A stretch of DNA of 64,000 nt from Arion vulgaris (GCA_020796225.1 CM036754.1:69153940-69217939), one strand, 5' to 3'. Counted from the stretch's first letter, positions 1-10,349 are shown. Notes: generated by a model not told the origin, from the letters alone. A program made the numbers and translations.

Positions 1-115
1 TGCGTTTAGGAGCCTACCAAACCAATGTGCAACGTATACACGTTCTTGGCAAATATCAAACATATCACAAAGAGTGATTAAAATTGGTCGTAAAGAACGA
101 ACGCAAAGAAGAAGA
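1..115 (+). mobile_element. SINE-A, 3' part (cut by window edge)
   Basis: This matches the 3' half of a family repeated at 10896, 21583, 56357 and 58509 (+) and 35901-36362 (-). The shared stretch covers CTACCAAACCAATGTGCAA, ACACGTTCTTGGCAAA, a CACAAAGAGTGATT block and a GAACGCAAAGAAGAAG tail. The 5' half lies outside the window. The family has no coding capacity. Its full-length 5' end, CGCCCGAGTGGTTACCGG, recalls a tRNA A-box half, which is inference. Confidence 0.85.
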
Positions 116-131
116 CTGATATTGTATACAT

Positions 132-500
132 GTTCTTTGAGTTTTGCTGTTGTTCTATACTTTTCTTTGACTTCTGCTGTTAAAAGCATATCTATCGACT
201 TCTGCTGTTAAAAGCATATCTATCGACTTCTGCTGTTAAAAGCATATCTATCGACTTCTGCTGTTAAAAGCATATCTATCGACTTCTGCTGTTAAAAGCA
301 TATCTATCGACTTCTGCTGATGTATGAATATTGCTCGACTTCCGCTGTTAAAAGCATATCTATCGACTTCTGCTGATGTATGAATATTGCTCGACTTCTA
401 CTGATGTTAAGTACATGTCCTTTGACTTTCCTTGATTTTGTATACATTTCCTTCGAGTTTTCTTGATGTCTTCTCTCTTGTCTTCCATTGTTCATTCTAT
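132..500. repeat. 28-bp minisatellite
   Basis: About 8.5 clean units run from 171 to 411, starting at 171, 199, 227, 255, 283, 311, 339, 367 and 395. Each begins CTTCTGCTG and ends TCGA; two unit variants alternate (TTAAAAGCATATCTA and ATGTATGAATATTGC). Degenerate units extend to about 132 and 500. The array starts almost directly after the GAA tail of SINE-A. No gene is seen in it. Confidence 0.9.
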
Positions 501-683
501 CAGTCAATCATAATTTTCTGTGTTGCAATTATGTCTTATGTCTGTGTTTTCTTCTTATAAATGATTATTGCCCTTGTTTCCATGCATTAGTAATGAGCAA
601 TGCATGACTAAAATGTATTAATATAATATAGATTGATATTGGTTTGGTTATAATGTGAACATAATGTAGCTGTATAGGATAGA
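501..683. other. AT-rich spacer
   Basis: Nothing recognisable. It ends in TAGGATAGA (675-683), the left target-site duplication of the following SINE-B. Confidence 0.5.
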
Positions 684-939
684 ATCTTCTTCGAACGCTC
701 CATATCGACCACTTGTTAACCACTCTGTATGATTTGTATGAGATCTGAGCCTAAGAGCGATTGTACGTTGTACCAGCTATGCGCCTACAAGTAGGTCAGC
801 ACATCTGATTTCTGCGCTGCTTTTTATTTATAAGGGTAGCATCCCTAGGGTCTACATCAGTCGCCTCTTACGATATGCATTGTAGGTTGCAGTGGTACTA
901 TTCTTTGCTTCCCTTGCAGACCCTGGCACCACTCCGGCG
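684..939 (-). mobile_element. SINE-B with 9-bp TSD
   Basis: On the minus strand this reads from a GGGTCTGCAAGGGAAGC head through GCATATCGTAAGAGGCGACT and TGATCTGAGC-type blocks to a TTCGAAGAAG tail. It is flanked by TAGGATAGA at 675-683 and 940-948. Family B recurs at 3242, 4579, 13575, 14503, 45799, 53796, 54912 and 59217. B shares internal blocks with SINE-A (TCGTAAGAGGCGACT, GTAAAGAATAG-like, AAATCGGATG), so the two families are related. Confidence 0.85.
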
Positions 940-954
940 TAGGATAGAGTAATC

Positions 955-1512
955 CCCTACAAGCAATCAAGTAAGCAGATAGTGTGATTGCCACAATCAA
1001 GTAAACAGATATTGTGATTGCCACAATCAAGTAAGCAGATAGTGTGATTGCCACAATCAAGTAAACAGATATTGTGATTGCCACAATCAAGTAAACAGAT
1101 AGTGTGATTGCCACAATCAAGTAAGCAGATAGTGTGATTGCTACAATCAAGTAACCAGATAGTGTGATTGCCACAATCAAGTAACCAGATAGTGTGATTG
1201 CCACAATCAAGTAAACAGATAGTGTGATTGCTACAATCAAGTAACCAGATAGTGTGATTGCCACAATCAAGTAACCAGATAGTGTGATTGCCACAATCAA
1301 GTAAACAGATAGTGTGATTGCTACAATCAAGTAAACAGATAGTGTGATTGCTACAATCAAGTAACCAGATAGTGTGATTGCCACAATCAAGTAAACAGAT
1401 ATTGTGATTGTCACAATCAAGTAAGCAGATAATGTGATTGCCACAATCAAGTACACAGATAGTGTGATTGCCACAATCAAGTACACAGATAGTGTGATTG
1501 CCACAATCAAGA
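955..1512. repeat. 30-bp minisatellite with palindromic core
   Basis: About 18 units of 30 bp, each CAATCAAGTAA[G/A/C]CAGATA followed by GTGATTGCCA. Every unit contains the perfect inverted repeat TGATTG-CCA-CAATCA. The 30-bp period leaves a reading frame open on the minus strand (a 10-residue hydrophobic repeat), but this is an effect of the period and not evidence of a gene. Confidence 0.95.
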
Positions 1513-1589
1513 ACATAATCAGATAGAATGATTGCCGTAGGTTATGATATCTGTAGATTTCTAAAAAGTGTAGAGCTAACTTAATTGCA

Positions 1590-1990
1590 TCGGATATTTC
1601 CGTAAAACTATCCTTCTCCCCAAAAATGGCACTCTACCGCCGAGAGTATTGTACAAAGCCCCAACTCCGTAGCTCCAGAAGCAGCCCAATGGATCTCTGG
1701 GGGAAAAACGAACTCTTGAGCTGAACGACACGGTCAGCCTTCGAGCCCAAATCTTACAGAATGGAAGGCAAACTGCGTGACCATTTCGCCACATCGACAG
1801 ACACCAATGCTTATTATAAAGGGTTTTTAAGCCGAAAGGTTGACTTCATTGCACCGGGTTTAACCCCATATGGCTCAGTCCCTCTCCGCAGAAATGGCAC
1901 TCGACCTGCCGAGAGTATTGAACAAAGCACGAACTCCGTAACCCCAGCAACAATCTTAGGGATCTCTGGAAATGCTTATTATATATGTCG
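1590..1990 (+). repeat. Family C repeat, two degraded tandem copies
   Basis: Two related stretches (about 1600-1735 and 1825-1990) share AATGGCACTC, CGAGAGTATTG, CAACTCCGTAGC/ACC and GATCTCTGG. The same family is at 22835-22960, and in reverse orientation at 35937-36131 and 54560-55215. No coding potential and no family assignment; a SINE or short non-autonomous element is likely. Confidence 0.6.
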
Positions 1991-2365
1991 CTAAACTCTT
2001 CCAGAATCTTGTTTACATTTCTTCACTGCTATTCAACAAATCCATCTCGCTAACAATCTTATTTGCTGTTGTCGTAAAAAAGAAATTAATCAGCACTCTT
2101 AACGACATGAACTTCTGGTTGACCACTTTTTTACAAATTTAACATTGTCTTCATTTACTTCGGCTTTTATCTAATTCGCATTCTTTCTTGAATCCTATTT
2201 CCCAAATCCATTAAACTTGAGATGAAAATCGGAAACGGTGCTCATTCAATGTTACAAGTGGACACGATGAGACGATGTGTTCTTCAGGGAATCAATACTT
2301 GAAAACAGAGAAGGAAATTATGCGAACAGGCCATGACCAAACACTGAGATATTAATGGTAATGCT
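1991..2365. other. Unassigned AT-rich sequence
   Basis: I see no gene, tandem repeat or recognisable element here. Confidence 0.5.
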
Positions 2366-2510
2366 TGTGGGCGTCCGTGACCTAGCGGTAGTTAGCTCGA
2401 TCACAGCCCAAGAGTATCTGGTTCGAACTCTGTGACGGGCAGTTTGAAAGTAAATATGTTCGCGTGGATTTTTACGAACGGTAGACGCACAGACCGAAAA
2501 ATCTCTAAGG
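2366..2510 (+). mobile_element. tRNA-derived SINE head (family K)
   Basis: The first 75 bases look like a decayed tRNA: an A-box-like TGACCTAGCGGTAG and a B-box-like GGTTCGAACTC, closed by a weak acceptor pairing. The stem pairing is too poor for a functional tRNA. A tail with GCGTGGATTTTTACGAA follows. A reverse-oriented relative lies at 31386-31500, which shares that tail and another tRNA-like head. The pair indicates a tRNA-derived retroposon. Confidence 0.5.
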
Positions 2511-2872
2511 GCCACAGAGATGTGGTTTTACAGAAGAATGATAAGAATCCCATGGACTGCTGAAAGGGCTAATGTTGACGTGTTGAATGAGATCAAGACA
2601 CAGAGAAAGCTTATCAACAATATAAGAAAGAGACAGTCATCCTTTTTTCGGGCAGGTAATGACGAGGGGAGGTTTAGAACACACTGTGACAACTGGTAAA
2701 ATCGAGGGTAGACGAGACAGAGAAAGACAGAAAGATGCAATTTTTGATATCCTGACTTCATGGCACGGTAGGGCATCAACATCTGAGTTGTTAGCAAACA
2801 CCAAAGACAGCGATTTGTGGAGATCCATGATCGCCTTCCCCAGCCGGCATGGCACCTGATGATGATGACCAA
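2511..2872 (+). pseudogene. LINE reverse transcriptase C-terminal fragment
   Basis: The forward translation contains EMWFYRRMIRIPWT, RKLINNIRKRQ and, after frame breaks, ETEKDRK and ICGDP-type pieces. These are hallmarks of the domain after the RT thumb in animal non-LTR retrotransposons (CEMWFYRRML...PWT, then the ...RGRQR... basic patch). Stops and shifts make it dead. It ends in a GATGATGATGA run that looks like the element's simple-repeat tail. The upstream polymerase domain is absent, as expected for 5' truncation. Confidence 0.7.
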
Positions 2873-3241
2873 GTTATGCGAAATGCGAGCATTAGAAATA
2901 TCGTTTGAATCACACCTTGCATACAACATATTAGAAGATAACAAATATGCTCGTAAAATGGCTGGGCCACCTACTGAGACTGAAACCAGGTCTATTACCA
3001 TCTCGAGCCTTTAACAACCGGCAACCCGGACGCAGAGCCCGAGGAAGACCAATAACCTGAGGGATAGATAATATCACAGATATCCAGCGACATCACAGAC
3101 TAACAACTACAGATGCAACACACCTGGCACAGGATAGAACATTGCAACTTCCCACGACGTTTCACGGCACGTGTGGTTAAGGCAAGACAAGACTAAGTTA
3201 TGATTAATTTGTCTTTTAGAAACAATTTTGAATTGAGAAAC
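2873..3241. other. Unassigned sequence left of SINE-B
   Basis: No clear gene. About 2880-3060 may continue a LINE C-terminal domain (it contains basic GRRARGRPIT-like coding), but I cannot place it firmly. 3230-3241 is the left TSD of the following SINE. Confidence 0.4.
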
Positions 3242-3493
3242 CCCACGTATGGTACCGGGGCCCACAAGGGGAGCAAGGAATAGTACCACTGCGACCTACA
3301 AGGCATGTTGTAGGAGGCGACTGATGTAGGACCTAGGAAAGCTACCTAGTAAATAAAAAGCATCGCAGAAATCGGATGTGCTGGTCTACTTGTACGTGTA
3401 TAACTGACACAATGTACAATCGCTCTCAGATCACATACAAATCATACAGAGTGGTTAACAAGGGGTCGATGTGGAGCGTTTGAAGAAGAAGAA
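3242..3493 (+). mobile_element. SINE-B, full length, 12-bp TSD
   Basis: Flanked by the perfect 12-bp duplication GAATTGAGAAAC at 3230-3241 and 3494-3505. The body is about 252 bp, from a GGTACCGGGGCCC head to a GAAGAAGAA tail. This copy defines the ends of family B and shows it moved by target-primed reverse transcription (TSD, simple 3' tail, no coding region). Confidence 0.92.
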
Positions 3494-3587
3494 GAATTGA
3501 GAAACATGTGTCTTATATTTACAAACAAAATCAGTATCTCTATCGTATTATTACATTTTATTTTAATCATATATTTCTGATGGCTAA

Positions 3588-3830
3588 TGCACGGAATAAA
3601 GAGACATGAAGGGCTGGAGAAGACCATCATGGAAGGAGGCATACCGATAAAGAGAAGAAGAGGAAGACCAAGGAGAAGATGGATTCAGGATTTAACTGAG
3701 GGTTTGAACAGGACGGCTGCAAAAGCAGGACATCTGGCCTATGAAAGAGAGAAATAACGGATGACTGTTGGGGTGGCAAAGTTCTGTTCAGGACAAGCTA
3801 TTTCATGATAATGTATGCATGTAAGAAAAC
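3588..3830 (+). pseudogene. LINE C-terminal fragment (GRPRRRW type)
   Basis: Translates as EGLEKTIMEGG, then KRRRGRPRRRWIQDLTEGL, then AAKAGHLAYEREK and a stop, followed by FCSGQA-like residues. This is the basic C-terminal end of a non-LTR reverse transcriptase. The same subfamily is at 23795-24015 (+), 26560-26935 (-) and 38600-38870 (-). Only the last ~70 codons remain, so it is a 5'-truncated relic. Confidence 0.75.
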
Positions 3831-3844
3831 TTCAATCATTTATG

Positions 3845-4235
3845 ACTTGACATATTTGGCTTATTCCTTTCCACTCCTCGTGGCGAATATGGTCTCAATA
3901 GTTGTTCGCCACTTTTTCCTGTCAAAGACTTATCTTTATGGCCTCCCAGGATAGTCCAGCTTCCCTCAGATCCTCAAGAAGACTCGGTCTCCATGTATGT
4001 TTTGGACGTCCCCTTTTCCGTTTTCTTAGCGGGTTCCACTCCAGTACTTGTCTAGTGACACACGACTGAGTTTTCCATATGGTATGCCTAACCCATCGCC
4101 ATTTTATCCTCTTAACCTTATCATCATGGGTTCCTGTCCTATTCTTCTCTACAGATCTGTGTATGCAACTCTGTTATACCATCTCAGTCTGAGAATACAC
4201 CAAAGACATTTCTATGATTCTTATTGATATTTAAC
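3845..4235 (-). pseudogene. LINE C-terminal fragment
   Basis: Minus-strand translation contains GRPKHTWRPSLLEDL and a following REAGLSWEAI, the usual end of RTE-like endonuclease/RT proteins. Upstream on that strand the sequence is badly frame-shifted. It is a dead fragment lying tail to tail with the preceding plus-strand LINE fragment. Confidence 0.6.
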
Positions 4236-4273
4236 TTGATGACTCTCAGTATCAATCATTTATATTGAAACAA

Positions 4274-4472
4274 AGTCCGCCTGCCCAGCGTGTTCGTAGA
4301 GCGTTGGACGACGGATGATAAGCCCTCTGTGAGTGCGAGTTCAATTCCTCGGGCTGGCAGAACAGCCACAGGTTCCCCAGATTTCCGGTTTTCGTGGCAC
4401 TGAACCGAAGGGTTACGATGTCCATGGCACCGAGCCGAAGAGCTGAAAGCTCAAGTGCTTCTGGATCGGACA
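4274..4472 (+). mobile_element. SINE-D (tRNA-derived), TSD
   Basis: The head reads CGCCTGCCCAGCGTGTTCGT and has a B-box-like AGTTCAATTCC followed by CGGGCTGGCAG. The tail is GAGCTGAAAGCTCAAG...CTTCTGGATCGG. Imperfect TSD: ATATTGAAACAA (4262-4273) and ATATTCAAACAA (4473-4484), 11 of 12. Other copies are at 11892 (-), 24315 (-), 37386 (-) and 54611 (+). Confidence 0.85.
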
Positions 4473-4578
4473 ATATTCAAACAACAGTAACAAATATATC
4501 AAGGACGGATGCTTGCGTGCTGACACCTAGGAGACAATACAGAGTTCAAGTTCTTAATTCTTGTGAAAGATGTTAACA

Positions 4579-4840
4579 ATTCTTCTTCTTCTTATTCTAG
4601 CGCTTCATATCGACCCCTTCTTAACCACTCTGTGTAATCTGTATGTGATCTGAGCCTAAGAGCGATAGTATGTTGTGCCAGTTATGCGCCTACAAGTAGG
4701 CCAGCACATCCGATTTCTGCCACGCTATTTATTTACTAGGCTAGCTTCCCTAGGCCCCTACCTCAGTCGCTTCTTACGCAATGCAGGTCGCAGTTTTACT
4801 ATTCTTTGCTCTCCCTGAGGGCCCTGGAAACACACGGGCA
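4579..4840 (-). mobile_element. SINE-B
   Basis: Starts (in plus coordinates) with TTCTTCTTCTTATTC and continues through the family-B blocks CCACTCTGTGTAATC, ATGCGCCTACAAGTAGGCC and CTCAGTCGCTTCTTACG to CACACGGGC. No convincing TSD. Confidence 0.8.
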
Positions 4841-4978
4841 ATCACAAAGAGTGATTAACTAATGTCGGTTGTCTTTCCCCAGGTGAATGACGGAACTGGT
4901 TATCTACTCTTGCCGTTAATGGTAAGGATGAGAGCTTTAATTTGCGTTCCAGGGTTAGATAAGTCGTCCTTGTTGTGT

Positions 4979-6284
4979 TACGAGAGTTCTGTGGGATGGT
5001 AGGTAAATGTAGTTGGTGTTTTCTAAAGGTGTCATTAGGTGACAGCAACATCGAACTTTATATTCCCGTTCGTCAGGTGGCGCTAGGTGTCTCATGTGCA
5101 TGCGCAGAGCATAAATAAAATGGCAACTGTACTTACAGAGGGTACAAGCGAAGAGCAACGTGCTGTTGTGCGTTTTTTTTGGGCAAAATGACTGTCTGCA
5201 AAGGACATTCATTAGGAAATGCTTCCTGTTTATATTGACAAATGTTTGTCTCGTAAAGCTGTGCATAGCTGGATAGATAACTTTTCTCAAGGACGCTCTA
5301 AAATTGTTGATGAAATCCGATCTGGTTGTCCTGTTGAGATTGCAGCAGAAGCATCCGTGCAGCGTGTGGAGGAGAAGATTAGAGATGACAGGCGAGTAGC
5401 GATAGACTCTATAGCATCTGCAATAGGGTGCTCACATGGTTCAGCATACAGCATAATGCATGATCGATTGAAATTTAAGAAAGTGGGCCCATTGTGTGTA
5501 CCCAGACAATTGAAGGAGAAACACAAAACCGATTTGGACTGTCCTTGCATCATCTCTGTCGATACGAAGATGAAGGAGAAGACATACTGAACAGGATTGT
5601 TACTGGGGATGAATCATGGGTGCATCACTACCAGCCTGAATCAAAGCGTACTTCAATGCAGTGGAAATATCCTTCTTCGTCTTGTGTCCAAAAATTCAAG
5701 GATACGCCATCAGCAGGGAAGGTTATGCTGACGGTGTTCTGGGATTGTCAAGGGGTGTTTTTAACCAATTTCAAGAAGAAAGGTGACAATGTGAATTCTG
5801 AATCATACTTTCTGAATCGTACTGTGAAGTTCTATTGATGCGTCATGATGCAATTCGAAAAAACCGCCCAGGACTGCTGACTAGAGTAGTGCTGCTTCTT
5901 GAAGACAATGCAGACCACATACGGCTCGATTAACTCAGGAGAAAATTAACCAACTAAGGTGGGAAGTTCTGGAACATCCATCTTGCAGTCCCGACTTAGC
6001 CCCTAACGATTTCCACCTTTTTGGTCCACTGAAAACCCACCTTGGCGAAAGACATTTCGCGAATGATGCTGAAGTTGAATGTGAAGTGAAAACGTGGTTT
6101 AGAAAACAGAGCCGCAGTTTGGGAGGATTGATAAAACGATGGGATAAGTGCATCAATGTTGGTGGAAATTATGTTGAGAAATAAAGGGACAATGTATGTA
6201 TAAAAATAAACTGATTTCAAGTTGTTATCATGTTTAGTTATTTTTCTACAGCCATTTGTGGCTTACTTATTGACTTCCCTCGTA
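4979..6284 (+). mobile_element. mariner DNA transposon, decayed, about 1.3 kb
   Basis: Bounded by TACGAG on the left and CTCGTA on the right (TA ends), giving about 1306 bp, the normal mariner size. It encloses the broken transposase at 5120-6184. The right end (TTGTTATCAT, TTTTTCTACAGCCATTTGTG, CTTATTGACTTCC) recurs at 12222-12449. The left terminal repeat has decayed beyond its first bases, so the left boundary is less sure than the right. Confidence 0.75.
5120..6184 (+). pseudogene. mariner-family transposase, inactivated
   Basis: The enzyme would cut and paste its own element, with an N-terminal paired helix-turn-helix DNA-binding part and a C-terminal DD(E/D) nuclease. Reading starts at ATG 5120 (MATVLTEGTSEEQR), hits a stop, and continues with KAVHSWIDNFSQGR, ERRVAIDSIA-like and SIMHDRLKF (helix-turn-helix half). 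After a shift it gives TGDESWVHHYQPESKR, a mariner signature carrying the first catalytic Asp. The next block, usually HDNARPH, has decayed to EDNADHIR. The SPDLAP...HLFGPLK block is visible near 5985-6035 but shifted and interrupted. Several stops and frame breaks mean no active enzyme. The family call is firm; the subfamily is not resolved. Confidence 0.88.
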
Positions 6285-6299
6285 TATCCGTGTTTGTTT

Positions 6300-6600
6300 A
6301 GTGTGGTCTTGATATTGTCTATCCATATTTTTCTTGTTCTTCTCTTGGCTCTAGTACCTGGTCTCTTTTATTGTATGCTGTTATTGGTGGTTGGTTGTAT
6401 TCCATTCTCATTATATGTCCGAACCACTGCATTTGGTGTCTTTCGATGTATTCGGTGCATGAAGTTATGCCCACTCTGCTTCTGATGTCCTCGTTTCGTA
6501 GTCTATCTTTCCTGGTGACATCCATCGCTTTCTTCAAGCATTTCATTTCCCATGTGGTGAGCTTTCTGTGATGTGTTGCTGTCATGGACGAAATCTGGCA
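6300..6600 (-). pseudogene. LINE C-terminal fragment
   Basis: Minus-strand translation has RKLTTWEMKCLKKAM, RKDRLRNEDIRSRVGI and MQWFGHIMRM, typical of the region between RT thumb and C-terminus in non-LTR elements. The same subfamily reads RKDRLRNEDIRSRVGI at 38905-38990 and RRDRLRNEDIR in the large copy at 8285-10085. It abuts the mariner's right end. Confidence 0.8.
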
Positions 6601-6759
6601 CTGGTAACAAAGTGTAAAGGTAGAAAAATGCTTTTCATCATCTGTCTTTTTATTTCCGTCTTAATATTTGAGTATTGTAGTAATGGTGCCAACTGGTGAT
6701 TAATAAGAAGCGAATGATAAGGGAAGCGTAGAAATACAAACCGAAACATTCATTTTACA
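6601..6759. other. Spacer ending in a TSD
   Basis: 6748-6759 is ATTCATTTTACA, repeated at 7175-7186. The rest is unassigned. Confidence 0.5.
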
Positions 6760-7174
6760 AACACAAAGCTTTACAGAAGCAAAGACTCTCCTGAAACAAT
6801 CCAGAAAAATAATGTAGAGAAAAACAAACCAAGGATACAAAACATAGCACGACAGTATAAATACACTAAACAGAAAAGCGCAGACCACGGTCTTCAGACT
6901 TAGAAAGGGCCACTGCAGTCTCAGAGCACACCTCCAAAGAATGGGTCTCAGGAACACGGCTGCCTGCACCTGTGGAGCACCAAAGCAGTCCCCAGAGTAA
7001 ATCCTGCAAGACTGCTCCATCCTGAGCGGTGTGAGAATATAAATCTGGCACACAGAAACAACCCTACAAAACAAACTTTGGAGGACCGGTGATGACCTCA
7101 AAGCGCATCGCCCTGTATATGACGCATACCGGAGTAGTCGCATAGCAGAAGTTGAACGCAGAAGGAGAAGAAGA
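6760..7174 (+). mobile_element. 5'-truncated LINE 3' end, 12-bp TSD, GAA tail
   Basis: Perfect 12-bp TSD ATTCATTTTACA flanks a 415-bp insert. Its last ~250 bp read, with shifts, as SLRAHLQRMGL, then CTCGAPKQSP, ILQDCS, IWHTETTLQNKLW and TGDDL. This is the CCHC-like C-terminal motif (CxCG..QTPEHIL..C, then WP......KLWG...DL) of non-LTR retrotransposons. It ends GTTGAACGCAGAAGGAGAAG before the TSD. It is a retroposed, 5'-truncated copy. Its tail closely resembles the tails of SINE-A and family I. Confidence 0.85.
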
Positions 7175-7186
7175 ATTCATTTTACA

Positions 7187-8284
7187 GTCGCTACTCCAAT
7201 CAGTTTTAATTCGATCCACTGACTTTAGAATCGTCACCGAAGCTACTACGCAAGTGCTCTACTGAAATCTAAGTGAAATGATCCGAATTTGTGTATGTGT
7301 GTGTGCATATTTAGTGCATATATATCGATTCTGATACATTTTTCAACTATTTTTTATGTCATTCGGGAAAATCTCCTGAGACCGTGTTGCTGGTTTCATA
7401 ACATTTTCATTCAATAAACAATTTATTGGTTAGTGTTTCATGAAATCTCCCATGTACATCATGAAGCTATCTTCATCTGGCTTTGATCTGTGTTTTTCCC
7501 TTTATATCTCACGTGTTTCGTAATATGGTTTGTCTGTAACATTTCCCTTACAATAAATTTAGTTCACAATAATTACAATTATTCAGTTAGTATCCGTAGA
7601 ATAACACCGATGACAACAGTAGATAACATGTTATTATATTTCTCTTAGTTTAGCGCACGCTGGAATCACTTTTTCTCAATAGAAAGGTTAAAGATGAATT
7701 ATTGAGATATTTCTTTTTAATCCAGCTCTTCCGCGCGACTTCTTCAAGCAACAACAAGTGTTATCGTTCAAATAAATAATGATGCTCTCTAATGTAACAG
7801 AAGTTCAGGATATTTTTGTGTGGGCACCGGTCGAGACATTATGATTCATGTTAATATCAAAATTGATTAACTGGTCTAGTAGTTTTTGTTTGTTTTCCTG
7901 AAGAAGAATGAGATTATGTCTGTAGTTTAAAACTTGTAAGAAAAATGGAAATAAGAAAAGTGAAGTTGTGTAGGGGTTTCGTTGGGGTACCTCATGATAG
8001 TACGGATAGGGTACGTCTTGGTAGTGCGGGTGGGGTACCTTTTGTTGAGGAGCCTAAGAGCTGAGGGTGGTGGTTAGTTCAGCAGTGACACTGGTCTTTC
8101 AATGGTATGGCGTTCTATACCATGGATACATTAGAGCTTGGTAGTCTGGTTTCCGTAGTCTGAGGCTGATTACATGTTGCTATCATATTGTAACTAAAGA
8201 CCAGTCCATACTGTTTGACACACAATGAATGCACTTTACAAGGTTAAATGTTGACAAACTAGTCGTGAACTAACGGATGCAATT
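7187..8284. other. Unassigned AT-rich stretch
   Basis: About 1.1 kb with no gene or repeat I recognise. GGGGTACCT motifs recur loosely near 7985-8040 but do not form an array. Confidence 0.5.
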
Positions 8285-10085
8285 TTCTTTCTTTCTTTCT
8301 TTCTTTCTCGAATCCTGTATGCCTCACAGCGTCAGGTCAGGAAGAGATTTCTAAAACGGGCCCTAGTATGCGCTTCGTAGATAGTCTCTTTCGTCGCCTC
8401 TGTTATCTCTGAGGTCCATCTTTTGCGTGGCCGGCCTTTTGCTTTGTACCCATTGTATCGGAGCAGCATTGCTCTTTGGGGTGCACTGTCTGATGGTAAT
8501 CTGCTTACGTGACCGAACCATTTAATTTGTTGTTTCTTGATGAAGTCTAGTACTGATGTTGTACCCACTTTTTCCTGATGTCTTCATTTCTCAACCGGTC
8601 TCTTCTTGTTACACCCAGCATTCTGCGTAGACACTTCATCTCTGTTGTGACTAGTTTTCTTCTATCGTTTGTTGTCAGCGTCCAGGTTTGGCACTGGTAA
8701 CATAATGTGGGGAGAAAGGTTGTGTTGAACATTGCTCTTTTTTTGTTCATGGTGACGTGTTTGCATCTTAAAATTGGCGCCATTTGCCCTATCATTTGAT
8801 TTGCTTTGTTGCATCTGTGTTGAATTTCATTAGTTATTCTTCCATTTGCTGAAAAATGCTCCCCAGGTATGTGATATCTTTTGCTTGATTTAGTAGATGA
8901 TTATCGATGGAGATGTTGGTAGTGTTTTCCCCTCTGGCGAATGTCATTACTTCTGTTTTGTCGATGTTAATTCTCATGTTGTATTCGTTACATGCTAACT
9001 GGAGTCTGTTGATGTGTTGTTGTAGCTGTTCTTCTGTTGTTGATATGATTGCCTGATCGTCTGCAAAAGAAATTCATTTAAGAGTTCTCCGAGGTTGTTT
9101 CCTTCGCTGGTGTTAGCTATTTTACAAATGTGGTCAATGTACGTGATGAATAGCAGCGGGATAGTACGCAACCTTGTCTTACTCCTGACCCTACGTGAAA
9201 CTTTTCTGATAATCCTGTATTTGTTCTAATCGTACATTGGCTATCAGTATAAATGTTCTTGCAAAGGTTGATTAGGTGTTCATTAACCCCATAGGTTGTT
9301 AGTATTTTCCACAACTTGTGCCTATCTACGCGGTCGAACGCTTTTCCTGATCTACAAATGCAACGTGTAAATGTTTGTCGGATTCGATAGTCCTTTCTAC
9401 TAACTGTCTGAGGGCGAATATTGCGTCTGTACAGCTTTTGTTCTTCCTGAATCCCATTTGGGAGTCATTAAGCTGTGGCTCGATGATGTGGCGGAGCCTT
9501 TTCTCAAGTATTTTGCAGAATATTTTCCCAGTGTGGCTCAGTAGCGCTATGCCTCTATACTTTGTACAGTCCCTCTTGCTACCTTTCTTCTTCCAGATGG
9601 GAACAATTGTAGCATTCCTCCAATCTTCTGGTGTTTCTTGTGTGATCCAGACTTGGTTGAATAGTCTATGGAGCCAGCTGATTCCTACCTCTTTAGTTGC
9701 TTTGATTAGGTCGGCCGGGATATTGTCTGGGCCTGGTGTTTTATTAGGTGGGGCCATATTTACAGCATTTCTGATCTCTGATAGTGTTATGCGTGGTTCT
9801 ACTTCTGAAGTTACATTTACTGTGTGTTCTTGAGTGTTCGGTTGGTCCTCTTGTTGTAGGTTGAGAAGTTCACTAAAGTATTGTCGCCATCTGTTCATTA
9901 TCATTTTTGGATCATTAAGAGCTTGGCCGTTTTCATCGTTAATAATTTCAGTTGGGTCATATTGTTCTTGTCTTTCCAGCATAGCTTTAATTTTCTTGTA
10001 AAAATGTCTTGTTGAATTTTTGTAGTCTGAATTTAATGTTTCGCCATAATCTTGCCATGCTTGTATTTTAGACTTCTTTATTATC
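8285..10085 (-). pseudogene. Non-LTR retrotransposon (LINE) reverse transcriptase, largest copy
   Basis: The encoded protein would copy its own RNA into nicked chromosomal DNA. Reading the minus strand from about 10085: a pre-RT part (FKNSTRHFYKK-like), then RT blocks with NKTPGPDNIPADLIK, WRNATIVPIWKKKG, YRGIALLSHTGKIF, DSQMGFRKNKSCTDAIF, FDRVDRHKLW, SGVRQGC and the catalytic FADD (about 9050-9070). The thumb and C-terminus follow: KTEVMTFARG, TMNKKRAMFNT, TEMKCLRRMLGVTRRDR, IKKQQIKWFGHV and GRPRKRW. Frame shifts near 9320, 9120-9180 and 8560 and the missing endonuclease make it inactive. It ends in a (GAAA)n tail (TTTC repeats, 8285-8310). Clade is not settled; RTE-like or related. Confidence 0.92.
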
Positions 10086-10185
10086 TATTACATCACGTGA
10101 CCGAGAATAGCTTTTAGGTACAAGAAGCGACAGTGACATGGTTCTCACTTAGGCGGCCATCTTGTCTCTATCATCTCTTTTTTTT

Positions 10186-10345
10186 CTAACCTACGTCAAT
10201 GTGTCGTTTTAGCGTTGCTATTTGCTTATAATGAGCAGATGCAGATTTGGTGTGCAAACTCTACAGTCAACTATATCTACCAACCTATCCATCTAAACTA
10301 CCTGTCTGGCCTGTAAGCTACCACCTGTGGGGGAACTGGCTAGCT
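10186..10345 (+). repeat. Family H repeat, copy 1
   Basis: Shares CAGATTTGGTGTGCAAAC, CTATCTAAACTACCTGTCT-like and a TACCACCTG block with 17075-17250. Non-coding; class unknown. Confidence 0.6.
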
Positions 10346-10349
10346 ACTA

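Noticed and set aside
2366..2441. Functional tRNA gene
   Set aside because: A- and B-box-like motifs are present but the stems pair poorly, and the tail matches a second dispersed copy, so a SINE head is more likely. The same reasoning applies to 24590, 31386 and 59555.
2659..3014. Several short ORFs at 2528-3014
   Set aside because: Frame remnants of a LINE C-terminus and its reverse strand.
4394..4576. Small proteins starting MSMAPSRRA-like in several places (4394, 24268, 37356)
   Set aside because: They are translations of SINE-D copies on one strand or the other.
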